Shown here: one piece after another, positions 36,064-47,133 of the stretch
How positions within the stretch are numbered: the first letter of the stretch is position 1
Layout of the letters: every line of letters starts with the position of its first letter
Source: Dryas octopetala
Lineage: Eukaryota > Streptophyta > Magnoliopsida > Rosales > Rosaceae
Direction: 5' to 3'
DNA: 64,000 nucleotides
Assembly: GCA_963921425.1 (NCBI GenBank)
Contig: OY992840.1
Span: 18,268,621-18,332,620 of the forward strand
Program-made: the position numbers and the translations under genes
Notes under the pieces: model-generated
What the model was told of the DNA's origin: nothing
Seen by the model: the letters and a program-made list of their open reading frames with translations, nothing else
Databases searched by the model: none

Positions 36064-36444
36064 ATCTGATTTATACCACCATATTATAGTTATCAATGGG
36101 TTTTAACGGTGTGTTTAGAGAATTTATCTATTACTTAGGACCAGTATGAGATATTATTACGTAGGTAATAGTAGCTTCACTTTCCTCGATTTCAATGTTA
36201 TTTTTTTTTTATGAGTACAATGCTGTTGACTTCTACAGTTCTATTTATTTGAATAAAAATAGTGGTTTTAAGTATATGTACAGTATAGCGGTTTGGTTGT
36301 CAAAGGCCATCCACTTATATGTAGTCCTATAGAAAAACCACGACTGAGGGCCCTAGGCTCCTAATACAACATAAAATTGGTCTTTGATCACATAGATCCT
36401 TCTGCAGTGCAGAAAAATTTAAAGCCTATCTCCAATTTCTTAAA

Positions 36445-37541
36445 GGCTTAATTATCGATTTACCACCCAAAACTGTAACTCATTCCCACTTTACCACCTG
36501 AAAGTTTTTTTGTCTCAAATTACCACCTGTAACTTACACTCGTGTCTCATTTTACATTGTTCCGTCAATAATTCTGTTAATGCTGACGTGGCGCGCTGGA
36601 TGTGCGCCACGTGTCACATCTTTTTTTGTATTTTTTTTTATTTTTCTATTTTTATAAACTTTGAAAATTAATTAAAAATAGCTCCGAGCTTAGAAAAATA
36701 CACGGAAAATTCCTACTGACTTGTCTTGACTAGTACTAATTTACTATGGGGTCAAAATGCCAATTTTCCCTCTAAAAATTTTCAAAAAATTTGGAAAGTC
36801 TAAATTTATTTCTAGAAAATTAAAATACTCTAGACTCTTTGGAAATTCATAAAATAATCTCCCGAACTCCAAAAAATATGAGGTCTGCACCGTTAGTCTT
36901 CTAAAAACTAACAATACCTTTCTCGTGAACACTTGCTACCCAAAAGACCTCTCGGTCTTAGAGAAAAATAAAATTCCCTATAAAATAAATTCTAGAAAAA
37001 TTCTAGAATTTCTGTAAAGTCTCAAAATAATTCTCTAAAACAGGCTTTTGGTAATTTTTCGAAATATTTTTGAGAATTTGTCCAAGAGTTTACGAAAATT
37101 CTAGAATTTTTTCTAGAATTTATTTAATAGAGGAAATTTTATTTTAATTTTTTAGAAATAAATTTGGACTTTCTAATTTTTTTGGAAATTTTTTAGAGGG
37201 AAAATTGGTAATTTAACCTTATAGTAAATTAGTGCTAGTCAAGACGAGTTTGTAGAAATTTTTCGTGTATTTTTCTGAGTTCGGAGCTATTTTTAATTAA
37301 TTTTCAAAGTTTATAAAAATAAAAAAATGCGAAAAATAAAAAAAGATGTGACACGTGGCGCACATCTAGCGCGCCACGTCAGCATTAACGGCCAGATCGT
37401 CAGCATTAACGGAATTGTTGACGGAACAAGGTAAAATGGGACACAGATGTAAGTTACAGGTGGTAATCTGGGACAAAAAAACTTTCAGGTGGTAAAGTGG
37501 GAATGAGTTATAATTTTGGGTGGTAAATCAATAATTAAGCC
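36445..37541. mobile_element. 1.1-kb foldback (MULE-like) element with perfect 9-bp target duplication
   Basis: Begins ggcttaattatcgattta and ends taaatcaataattaagcc. Terminal inverted repeats run about 100 bp nearly unbroken (taccacc...actcattcccactttac against its mirror at 37490-37530) and continue with gaps toward the centre. The flanks are tttcttaaa on both sides (36436-36444, 37542-37550), a 9-bp target duplication. It is the less decayed relative of 5855-6967. Minus-strand ORFs of 62 codons at equivalent positions (36744-36932 and 6185-6373) are similar in both copies but AT-rich and without any family match. Confidence 0.9.
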
Positions 37542-37882
37542 TTTCTTAAAAACCTCAAACTGCCTCAGCTTTAAGTACTTCCTCTCAAACTACAATTTTC
37601 CATAGCATTTCCCCAGATGGCCTTGCAAAGTATAAACCCTAGGTGGACAATGTGAAAGCAAATTACATTGATAGACATTTTGACAATTTGCTTGAAACCT
37701 CAATACTTATAACTTATAAGCCTTTCTGTAGGACTGTATCAACTGCACAAGATATTTAAACACAATTCAGAAAAGATGTTTATATATGGAAACATCACCT
37801 TACAAATTGAGATATTAACTTTGACACAAAAGTTTCTTTGCCTAGGATTGTATCATATATCAGATTGTAAAGGTCATTTCAT

Positions 37883-39474
37883 TCATTCCAAACTGGGAGC
37901 CACTTCAGTTGGGTTGGATTCAAAGACATCTGGGTTTGATGCCTCAGGTTCTTCCAGAAGCTCCTGAGACTGGATTGCATCTTTGTATACAGGAGTCTCC
38001 TTGAAATCAGTTGCCCCTTCATTGTAAGTAGCAACAGCAATACCACAAGCAACAAGCTGTGGACAAAAAGGGGTCAAACATTAGCCTTAGATGCAAAGTG
38101 GAAGCTGAAACTTTGTGTGGTAGTATTTATTCATTAAGAGCTAGATATCCTGAACAAGTGTTAGTTAACAGCTGATCGATCCCAACATTTCATAATCAAA
38201 AAGTAAAAGCAAATAGAACTCCTTAAATTTCATCTTCAGGTTTTCTTCATATAACCAGTTCCAGCAGGTAATAAACATTTTGTTGGGCGGTTCAAAAGTT
38301 TAGCTATTAACAATTTTCCTGCCAAAGGCTGAAAAGATTTATCATTTTCTCCTTTCTTACTACATGTCATAGCTGTACATTGACCCTGGAAAACTTGTTG
38401 AGATTAAGAAATTAGTAAAGAAAGTTATGGTGGCAATCACTTGGTGGGTGACCGTGAGATCAGCAGACAGAAAATATAGAAATTGGGCAGCCTAGATGTT
38501 AGCAAGCTCTTCCTTCACCTTATTTAGTAAAGTTGTCAGCTTTGTAAAAGATTAAAGTCCTATTATGAAGTAATTTCTAGGTGATCATGTAAAGAGGTTA
38601 AGGCTAACATTAACAATGTTGTGGGGATCTTTTGCTGTGGTGATAATGAATGGCAGCTGAGTTTCAATTTCCAAAGCAACTTTCACTTACCCTTCTGAAA
38701 ATTGCAACATGGAGGGACAAGGTTTACAGTGTTGGATAAGGAACTTCACTAGCGACTTAATTCAACAGGGCCTTGCTTGTGAAGCATTACTCCATTAATT
38801 AACAGAGGACTCTGTCTCTGAAGCAAAGTCATGAGTCATTGCACCCTATAAATGAGGATTGAGTATAACATGGATGGTTTGGACTTTGGAATAACATCAT
38901 GACCATAAAATCAGTTCTATCTTCCCTCCAAAGATTGAATATATTGAAGCATTCACTATAATTCAGAAAAGTCCTAGTGCTCCTAAACTTTTAGCACCAA
39001 ATACACAACAGAAAAACAAAGGACCAAAATTTACTAAGAGCAGAGTATACATACCGAAAAGACAATACCAAAAGCCCACATGTACTCCACAAAGAATCCA
39101 AGAGCGTCCCATTTCTCACCTTCCCAGAAGCAAGGCTCATCACCCGGAAGCTTAGGCAAGAAATACCCATCATCAACATTATCAACAACACCAACACCAC
39201 CACCAATGTTTTGAATATCTGAACGGTTCTGATCAAGACCACCTCTTTCTTGGTCTCTGGTCGTGGTGGTGCTCCTCCTGTCCTTGCTGTCGGACCGCCC
39301 GGTTCTGGAAGTGAACCGCTTGGCTGAGACTACGTGGAGGGCTCTTTTAGGGGAGAGAGGGAAAAGAACGTGGCGTTGAGTGGAGGGGTTGCTGTAGGGA
39401 TGTCTGGTGGAGCTGCTGTAGGGGAGTCTAGCTCCACCGTTAGTCCCACTGTTGGCTACTATGGTTAGAGCCAT
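37883..39474 (-). CDS. Plastid-targeted small membrane protein, function unknown
   Basis: Two exons, 39474-39055 and 38056-37883, join in phase 0 to 197 residues. The N-terminal ~60 residues are rich in Ser, Thr, Arg and Pro and poor in acidic residues, like a chloroplast transit peptide. The mature part has a conserved-looking block DEPCFWEGEKWDALG running into one hydrophobic span (FFVEYMWAFGIVFS / LVACGIAVATY), which is split by the intron. It ends in an acidic tail. I recognise the general type, a single-span thylakoid or envelope protein found across plants, but cannot name it. The 1-kb intron has no repeat I recognise. A large foldback element begins about 190 bp upstream of the ATG. 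Confidence 0.8.
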
Positions 39475-40486
39475 GAGTGGAGGAGAGTAAGTTCGAGTTC
39501 TCTCTGCAGAAACTGAAGGCTGCAATCTTTTGCGTTCTGTGTGTGTGGATGAGAGTGATAAGATGATAATGGATGCTTCTTCAAACTTGACCCGATTCGT
39601 TTCACCAGTGGGCATTTGGGCTATCCCGCTTGGCCCAAGTGACCCAACCAATAATCCTTTGAGGGAGGGGGGGGGGGGGGGATTACTCACACCACCCTAA
39701 AAAGGACTGAGTTAACCACCCCTTCATTTTTTTGCCTATTTGCCCTGTATTAAAAAAAAAAAACTTAGTTTTCCAATTTGGCCGGCCACCCATCCCCATC
39801 GCCGGCGCAACCCCACCCCTCCCCATCATCGATCGACCTTGTCCCTCCCCATCGCTGGCGCGACCCAACCCACCCACCTACCCACCCACCCCCCCAACCA
39901 CCCTTCTCTCTCTCTCTTCCTTCTCTCTGCCTCCCTCCCTCACCGAACCACTATGGGTGCCCGGCGCGACTCCAGATCTGGGCATTTGGGGTCGTGCCAC
40001 CCACCCATGGTGGTCCGGTGTAGGCCTCACCAAAAAGCCCAAGGCCCGAAGCCCGCCCGGCCCATTAGGCCCGAAGCCCGATTTGGCCCGAAAATTGGGC
40101 CGGCCCGGCCCGGCCCGAAAGTCTCTTGGGTTGGGCTTGGGCCATCCCCTTGAAGTCCATGGGCCGCCCGAAGCCCGGCCCGTTTAGGCCCGCCCAAAGC
40201 CCGACCCAAAGCCCAATTTGGAAATCATAACATATTTAATAGGTTTTTTTGTTTGTTTACTATAATAAATTATTAATATGCTTATTAAGTTATTATATAA
40301 TACTATAATGTTAGTAAATAGTAATAGTGTAAACTATGTAATACCATAAATAATAAAGTAATAAACTTTTAAAATTATATACAACATTACAAGTATAATA
40401 AAATAGAAATGTATATGTGTATATACAATTTTTATAATACAAGTATAATTAAAGTTATTAAACCACAATCGTCATTTCATTGATTC

Positions 40487-41065
40487 AACGATCTGAACCG
40501 TTCATTTTCTATTTTCATAGTCAAAGATCATTCTTACAAAAAATCGGCTAAATCGGAATTCATCTACCCATTCGATTATCATTAGAAAAACCACGATCGT
40601 TCATTAATTCGACCACCGTTACATTTAGAAAAATCACTTTTACATCTTCGATTAAGCTAATTTTTTGCAAGAATTCTCTTTGAGTGGAGAACTAAAACTT
40701 GAACGGTTCGGATCGTTGAAAACAAGATCGATATGTGAGCTTCTACATATAAATACACTTGAAGAGTATAATTCTAATAACTTTCCCGTTGAAACCTTAT
40801 TGTTTCCATAATTATGAAGACCACAACGTGATTTCAACAATCTGACCTGTTCATTTTCTATGTTCATAGTCAAAGATCATCCGTACAAAAAATCGGCTAA
40901 ATCGAAATTCATCTACCCATTCAATGATCATTAGAAAAACCACGATCGTTCATTAATTTGACCACCATTATGTCACTTTTACATCTCCGATTGAGCTAAT
41001 TTTTTGCACAAATTATCTTTGAGTGAGGAACTAAAATTTGAACGGTTTGGATCGTTGACAACACA
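40487..41065. repeat. Two ~235-bp direct repeats inside the composite foldback
   Basis: 40487-40725 and about 40840-41065 are roughly 90% alike by eye, sharing gttcattttctat, caaaaaatcggctaaatcg, aaaccacgatcgttcatt and gagctaattttttgca. Each unit is itself a loose palindrome with gaaccgttc / gaacggtt at its ends. Confidence 0.8.
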
Positions 41066-41116
41066 ATTGCATCGTTTGTTTATAAAAATATGTAATAAAA
41101 TATATAATAATACATA

Positions 41117-41492
41117 TTGAGGTATACCTCAACTTATTTATGTTGAGGTATGACCTTGTTAGGGCCCACACGAGTCGTTTTGTGTCGATCCGAACCGTTC
41201 AATTTTTACATCTTCATTGATAGATCATACTTGCAAAAAATTAGCCAAATCCGAAATCATTTGCCTATCTAACTTTGATAAAACAAATTGACCGTTTCAT
41301 CGAAAATATTTGGTTCGTCCATTTATTTGATCAAAGTTAGATAAGCAAATGATTTTTGATTTGGCTAATTTTTTGCAAGGATGATCTATCTATGGAGATG
41401 TAAAAATTGAACGGTTCGGATCGACACAAAACGACTCGTGTGGGCCCCAATAGGGTATACCTCAACATAAATAAGTTGAGGTATACCTCAAC
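41117..41492. repeat. Near-perfect 376-bp palindrome at the core of the composite foldback
   Basis: Ends are ttgaggtatacctcaac on both sides. The arms continue with gggcccacacgagtcg against cgactcgtgtgggccc and cgatccgaaccgttca against its mirror, closing around 41290-41320. It looks like a younger MITE nested in the older foldback. Confidence 0.85.
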
Positions 41493-41689
41493 AGAAGGAG
41501 CCTGTGTACATTTATGTTTTATTATAGTTGTAATGTTGTATATAATTTTAAAAGTTTATTATTTATGGTATTACACTATTACTAACATAATAGTATTATA
41601 TAATAACTTAATAAGCATATTAATAATTTATTGAAGTAAATAAACGAAAGAGGTATTAAATATGTTATGATTCACAAACTTGACAAATA

Positions 41690-41785
41690 AACTAGTCAGC
41701 TCAATTGGTTGAGAGTTGAAGCTTGTTATGTGAGGTCTCATGTTCAAATCACAATATAGCCAAAATCCTTTTTTTTTTTTTTGAA
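41690..41785 (+). repeat. tRNA-like (SINE-like) segment with poly-T end
   Basis: Contains tcagctcaattggttgaga, close to a pol III A box, then gttcaaatc 45 bp later, close to a B box, and ends in a run of 13 T. The surrounding foldback layer has no mirror of this segment on its left arm, so it looks like a later insertion into the right arm. It does not fold into a complete tRNA by eye. Confidence 0.35.
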
Positions 41786-42483
41786 GATATATATGTGTCT
41801 AAATAGGCTTTGGGCCCATTTTGGGCCGCCCGTTCGGGCCTAGCCCGGCCCGGCCCTCCAAGCCCGCAAGCCAAAGCCCGATGGGCGGGCCTTTGGCTTG
41901 TGTATTAAAGCCCAAGCCCGGCCCGGCCCGGCCTGAAAGCCCTATTGGGCTTCTATAATTCAAGCCCGAGCTCGGCCCGAACCCGGCTAGCCCGGCCCAT
42001 TGCCGACCCCTAGTCCGGTGAGGGAGGGAGGCAAAAAGAGGGAAGAGAGAGGGAAGAAGGCAGAGAGAGAGAGAGAAGGGAGATCAGGGGTAGGTGGGAT
42101 CGCGCCGACGATGGGGAGGGGTGGGGTTGCGTCAGCAGTGGGGATGGGTGGCCGGCCATATTGGAAAAATAACATTTTTTTTAATGCAAGGGCAAAATAG
42201 GAAAAAATGACAAAAAAATGAATGGGTGGTCAATCCTTTTATGTGGTCTGAATAGTCCCCCCTTAAACCTTTTATTTTTATATTTATGATAAAAGGAATT
42301 CTAAAAAATAATATAAATTAGTATAAATAATCATAATTTTGTATGCAATAGCATAAATGTCTTTTCTTTTAACATCATAAAGAGAATATTATTAGACTAA
42401 TAATATTTTGAATATGAAACTTTTGTTTCTAGAAGGTTTTAAATATGAAATTGAGCGTGACTGTGTGAGATTGAAATATTAAA

Positions 42484-42975
42484 GAGGAAATTACAGATTA
42501 GTCCACTTACTTAGTTCAATTTTGGTCTATAATATTTTTTAAGTTCTATTTTGGTTTACTAATTATTCCACTTGTTCAATAAAGGTCCAGATTTGTTTTC
42601 TCAAATTTAGCCTACCTTTTACCCTATCAAATCTCACCCAAATTCTATAAAGATCATTCAAATTAGAGTTCTAAAACTCAAGATAATTGACCCCAAAGTA
42701 GAGTAACCGAAATTGTCAATTTTTCAAATTTCACCTAATCTCAATTTTCTTAAATTCTAATACTTCAAATTGGTTTTTATTACTAAGAAATGATGAAATA
42801 TAACTTATACTTCAATTATAATTGAAAAAAACACAACCTAAAAGATTTAAAGTCACAAATATGGACCTTTATTGAACAAGTGAAATAATTAGTGGACTAA
42901 AACAAAATTTTAAAAAAATCATAGACCAAAATTGAACTAGGTGTAAAATAAAGGGACCAAATCTGTAATTTTCTC
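42484..42975. mobile_element. ~490-bp inverted-repeat MITE
   Basis: The left gaggaaattacagatt mirrors the right atctgtaattttctc. The pairing continues for about 110 bp (ttcaattttggtctat against atagaccaaaattgaa; cttgttcaataaaggtcc against its mirror). No coding capacity. Confidence 0.75.
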
Positions 42976-43739
42976 AAATATTAAATATTCAAATTGATAG
43001 AAATACAAAATTGATCCTTTTTTCTCTGGACGTTTTATTTTTGCTTGTACCGTTTGAAAAGACTATTCATATTTAGTTGAGTATTGATTTACCACAATTA
43101 AATAAAAGAAGCACCAATTTTTTCTGGCCCATTAAAAAACAAAAACATTCAATAAATGACCTTCTGAAACATATATAAATGGTCTTCATTACTTGATTTG
43201 CACTGTTCTTTTGGCTTTGTCTATGAAAAAGACAATCATGAAAAACGATGGAACTATCAACTCTTCAAATCAAAGGAACCCACCACAAATCAAGGACATT
43301 TTTTTTGAGTTCTCAGGCATCCAAAGCAAATTATCAAAGATATTTTCTTTTTGGGTGAATAGATATCAGAGATATTTTGAGTGAACTGTAAAAACAAATA
43401 AGTTGAATAACTCATCACTACCAACCTCAACAAAAAAAAAAAAAATTTGAAAAGAAAAAGAAAAACCTTGGTGCCAACTGCCAACCAACAAAATATTCTT
43501 ACAAAAAGAAATGCCAAGATCAACATGTTATGTTCAAATTTACATTGTTGCCATTTGCTTGTCTTTGCTTTCTTTCTTTCCATTTGCTTCCTTTCAAGTT
43601 TACAACCTATCATAATAATCATATGAACAACTACATGTCTGCCTAACATTAAACGAAAAAATAAAAAATAAAAAACGTTTCCAAATTCCAACAGTTCCGG
43701 GTCGCGAACAAAACCCCCCGGCAAACCGCCGAAATGTTT
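42976..43739. other. AT-rich 3' flank of the acidic-protein gene
   Basis: About 765 bp with no recognisable gene or repeat. The 3' UTR of the minus-strand gene lies at the right edge. Confidence 0.4.
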
Positions 43740-44486
43740 CTACAAAGCAGAAAGCGACTCGGTTCGCCACGCGAACTCCGAAACGCCACCGTCCGAGTAA
43801 TCAAACAAACCACCTAACGCCACGTAATCCCCGCCATTGTAATTACTACTCATATTACTATCCGGGTTGCCACCAAATCCAAACTCAAACGAGTCGTAAC
43901 TCGGAATGATGTCGTTCTCGAATCCCAGCATCCCATCCAATCCAACGGCCTCGGAACCATTCGTCGTGAAATCAGCGGCCTCCATTTTCCCCTCCTCGCT
44001 GACCCCATTTGTCGGTGGGAGACCGAGTTCGTCGTCCGAAGCCTCTAGAAGGTAACCGAGTTCCGGCGGCGACGCTGAAAGCGACGTCGTTTCAATCACC
44101 GGATGTTCAAGCACTTGTATCTCCTCCTCGAAGCTTTTAATCACCGAGTCGAGGTCCTGAATCGTCGGGTCCCGGTCCGTGACCGTCTCCGAGTCGTCCA
44201 GGATGTTCAGGAGGTCGTCTTGGATCAGCTTCGCCTCGGCCGAGTCCATTCCCGAGTCGTCGGATTCGACCCGGATCTGAGTCTGAGTCGACGATTCCTC
44301 AACCGAGTTCACATCCGAGCTGTTCAACTCAAATCCGGTGGAATTCAACTCGGGTGAGTCGCCGACTGACTCAGTCGACCCAACTCGGATACGCTTTGAC
44401 TCGGGATAGTTGGTTGCCGAGTCGGACGACTCGTCCGAGTCATCTCGTGCTCGCTTCCTATTGGTGTTGTTGCTGTTATCCCCCAT
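43740..44486 (-). CDS. Intronless acidic nuclear-type protein, function unknown
   Basis: A 248-residue single-exon ORF. The N-terminus MGDNSNNTNRKRARDD and the nearby ESKRIRV give two short basic clusters that could be nuclear localisation signals. The rest is strongly acidic and Ser-rich. It includes a short helical block LIQDDLLNILDD, then DLDSVIKSFEEEIQVLE, ELGYLLEASDDELGLPP and a C-terminal aromatic/Gly stretch (SFEFGFGG, GGLFDYSDG). These blocks look like activation or cofactor-binding motifs, but I cannot name the family. The frame stays open for 111 more codons upstream (to 44819). I reject that extension because a TATA box at 44676-44683 lies inside it and the extra sequence is low-complexity leader. 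Codon use is notably GC-rich for this window. Confidence 0.78.
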   Translation of the reverse strand: MGDNSNNTNRKRARDDSDESSDSATNYPESKRIRVGSTESVGDSPELNSTGFELNSSDVNSVEESSTQTQIRVESDDSGMDSAEAKLIQDDLLNILDDSETVTDRDPTIQDLDSVIKSFEEEIQVLEHPVIETTSLSASPPELGYLLEASDDELGLPPTNGVSEEGKMEAADFTTNGSEAVGLDGMLGFENDIIPSYDSFEFGFGGNPDSNMSSNYNGGDYVALGGLFDYSDGGVSEFAWRTESLSAL

Positions 44487-44675
44487 TCTATACCAATAGA
44501 AAAAAGAACAGTTGCTTGGCTTTGGTTCCAAAGGGGACAAGAAAAACCCAATTCTGTGATTGTGTTTCAAGAGAAAGAAACCAAATAAAAAAAAGGTAGA
44601 GAGAGAAAGATAAATAGAGTATGAGAAAAGTGGTGGGTGAGGAAGTATAATAAGTGAGGTGGTGGTGAGGAGAGG

Positions 44676-44683
44676 TATATATA
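44676..44683 (-). promoter_or_regulatory. TATA box of the acidic-protein gene
   Basis: TATATATA about 190 bp upstream of the ATG at 44486, inside GA-rich (minus-strand CT-rich) leader and promoter sequence at 44560-45000. It predicts transcription starting near 44650 and therefore supports the short protein start. Confidence 0.6.
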
Positions 44684-44999
44684 GTGGGCAAGAGGCAAGA
44701 TTTGTTAATAGTTTTCCTAGAGAGAGAAAATTAGGGGGGTGTTTGGGGAATGGGAAAAAGATGGGTGAGAGAGAAAAGTTGAGGAGGTGGTGGGTGAAAG
44801 AAAGTTGTAGAGGGACCAAGAAAGAAAAAGATTAGGTGGGTGCAATTCAAATGTAAATGGGTTTTGGGATTTTGAAGTTGAAGAATAAGTGTGAGAGAGT
44901 TGAAGGTATATGAGATATGTTTGGGTGAGAGAGAGAGAAATGGGGGAGGGTTATATATAATGGAGAGAAAAAATGAGGGATAGAGAGATAGATAGGACT

Positions 45000-46608
45000 T
45001 GCCACTCTATTCAATTTAATAATCGAAGATAGCGATAGGCGCGGACCCAGCGGAGGCTTAAAAAGTTAAAACCCCTCACGGAAGTTTCGCACTTTTTTTT
45101 TTCTTTTAAATATTGGAATTTTTCAAAATTTAAACAAACAATTCTTATGTTGCCCACCTTTTTGGTATATCTGCTTTTATATTAAATTCTGTGGGATAGT
45201 TTTGCTTTTTTTTTTTTCTTTTTTTTTTTGTTTTCTTTTCTTTCAATTAACTAAATTTAAGTGTGGACTTTGAGGTCCGTTAAGGACCCCACCGACTTGT
45301 GCGAAATCATGTGGTTGGTTTTGGTTTTCTACTTTTCTCTGTTTTCTCTCTTTGCTTCGCTCTTGGCTTTTTTGGCTTCGTTGTCTTTCTTATTCTTGAC
45401 GATTTCTCAGCTTAAAAAAGGGCTTATTATAGGAAAATCTTCAACAAAATCAAGTGCTTTACTTGATAAGTGCTTTTTTTAGACTCAAAATTAAAGAGGG
45501 CACGATCAAATTAAGAAGCCCAGACGCAGTCACTGTTCTAATGTTGAAGCATTCTATTAACTGTTCTTGCAGCTGTCAATACTAATGGTTTTAGGACCTT
45601 TGGTGAGATCTGTATTATTAACCTTTTTCTCAATTCGTTTTTAAGATTACTATTGGTTTTCCGAAAGAGGATCCGCACCTTTTGCTCTCATTTCCCTCAA
45701 ATTCGAATTTTGGTTTTTTTTTTTTTTTATCAATCGAATTTTGGTGTTTAATTACATTTCAGTAAAGTATAATGGATCATTTTTGTTAAAAATTATATGA
45801 ATCAAATGTAACTGTCACACAACCAATGAGTGATTGGTAAACATTAAATATGTTAAGCCAAATAAAAAAAACATAATATATTAAGCAACATTTTTCTAAA
45901 TTGCATTGAGAAAATTTAGGTACAATATTAGGCTCACAAAAAATGTGGGCCCAAAGTCTGATAACTGGTTAAATTATTTATCTTCATAATATTGGTGAAC
46001 CTATTTTTTAGTTACAAAATAATATAATTGATGATTGAGATTAAAAGATGAGATAATTAGACTTAAATTCTCTAGAAAAACAGTTTTTAGATGATCGGGA
46101 GTGTTTTAAAATTTATAAGAAAATTCTTTTAATTCATATAATTCATAAGAAAATCTTTTTAATTCATAATAAAGTCCATTTAATTTATAAGAAAATCATT
46201 TTAATTTATAATAAAGCTTTTCCCCGATTTGAAAGGTATTTTCTCTTCTATAATGTAGAGTGGGCTTTGTAGAAACGGCATGTTAGGTTTTAACTCCAAA
46301 TTTTGGGAAGAGATTCGCCCATAATCTTGGAGTTAAAACCTAACATAAAATCGTCAAAGAATAAAAATAAAAGAACTTAATTAAAAACTCTAAATTACTA
46401 TCTGTCTTAGTTTAAGAAATACTCATAAAATTGACTAGACTCTAAATCTCCCTTAAAAGATTTAAAAAATGATTATGAGAAAGCCCTTTATGAGAGGATT
46501 AAATTCATATTGGATATGTCACAAATTGTCCTTAGATATTAAAAAAACATATAACTTTAGATTAGGGATTTTTCTTTCTTATTTCATTTAGATTTGGGAT
46601 TTTTTTTT
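45000..46608. other. Gene-free AT-rich region
   Basis: About 1.6 kb, with no gene recognised. T-rich runs occur at 45090-45110 and 45208-45232. A short inverted pair, ggttttaactccaa near 46288 and ttggagttaaaacc near 46326, forms a small hairpin. Confidence 0.4.
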
Positions 46609-47133
46609 GCTCAATTACAAAATACACCCACCACCTATGGGGGGGGGGGGGTATTTCATGTTGGTCCATGAAAAAAAAATATATATTTCAAATTAGTACA
46701 CGAACTAATAGAAAGTTACAAAATAACACATACGTTACAAATTCCGTCAATAAGGGCGTTAAATGCTAGTGTGAACAATATTAACAGAATTTTTTGAATA
46801 ATGTGAACACTAAATTTACATCACATAGATTAATAATGTCATATTTTATTTTATTTTTAAGGGATTAAAAGTTTTTGTAGTTTTCTTTTTTAAGTTTTTT
46901 TCTCAATATGACATTATAAATCCATGTAGAGCAAATTTGATGTTCACATAATTAAAAAAATTCATGTCATTGTTGTCCAAAGTGGCATTTAACCATTTTT
47001 CTTAACGAAATTTATAATGTATGTGCTATTTTGTAACTTTCTATTAGTAAGTGTACTAATTTGAAACATTTTTTTGTTCGTGGACCAATCTGAAATACCC
47101 CTTATAGTTGGTGGGTGCATTTGTAATTAAGCC
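46609..47133. mobile_element. 525-bp inverted-repeat MITE with GGCTTAATTA-type end
   Basis: The left gctcaattacaaaatacac mirrors the right gcatttgtaattaagcc. Pairing extends about 140 bp (caaattagtacac against gtgtactaatttg; gaaagttacaaaata against tattttgtaactttc). Flanks are T-rich (9 T at left, 8 T plus C at right), consistent with a 9-bp duplication. A 13-G run at 46639-46651 interrupts the left arm. Its ends resemble those of 36445-37541. Confidence 0.75.

Larger units (their letters stand above)
39667..42262. mobile_element. 2.6-kb composite nested foldback element
   Basis: The outer arms mirror each other. The left arm has ccttcatttttttgcc, ttccaatttggccggccaccc and CT-rich, proline-codon-like sequence (39682-40010). 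The right arm has the complements at 42010-42250, including ggccggccata and ggcaaaatagg. Inside them both arms carry 180-200 bp of gcccggcccgg-type repeats (40025-40210; 41810-42000) and a further AT-rich mirrored layer (40230-40440; 41500-41660). The centre holds smaller palindromes. The left edge is a run of 15 G and the right edge a run of six C, so the exact ends and target duplication are unclear. No transposase is encoded. Confidence 0.8.

Noticed and set aside
39732-40187. Overlapping proline-rich plus-strand ORFs
   Set aside because: They arise from the C-rich arm of the composite foldback and differ in every frame.
41690-41785. Possible functional tRNA gene
   Set aside because: A-box-like and B-box-like motifs are present but no complete cloverleaf or acceptor stem could be seen.
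40025-42000. gcccggcccgg arrays as a CRISPR-like or satellite array
   Set aside because: No regular repeat-spacer spacing; they are mirrored arms of a foldback in a plant genome.
44487-44819. 111-codon N-terminal extension of the acidic protein
   Set aside because: A TATA box lies inside it and the sequence is low-complexity CT-rich leader.
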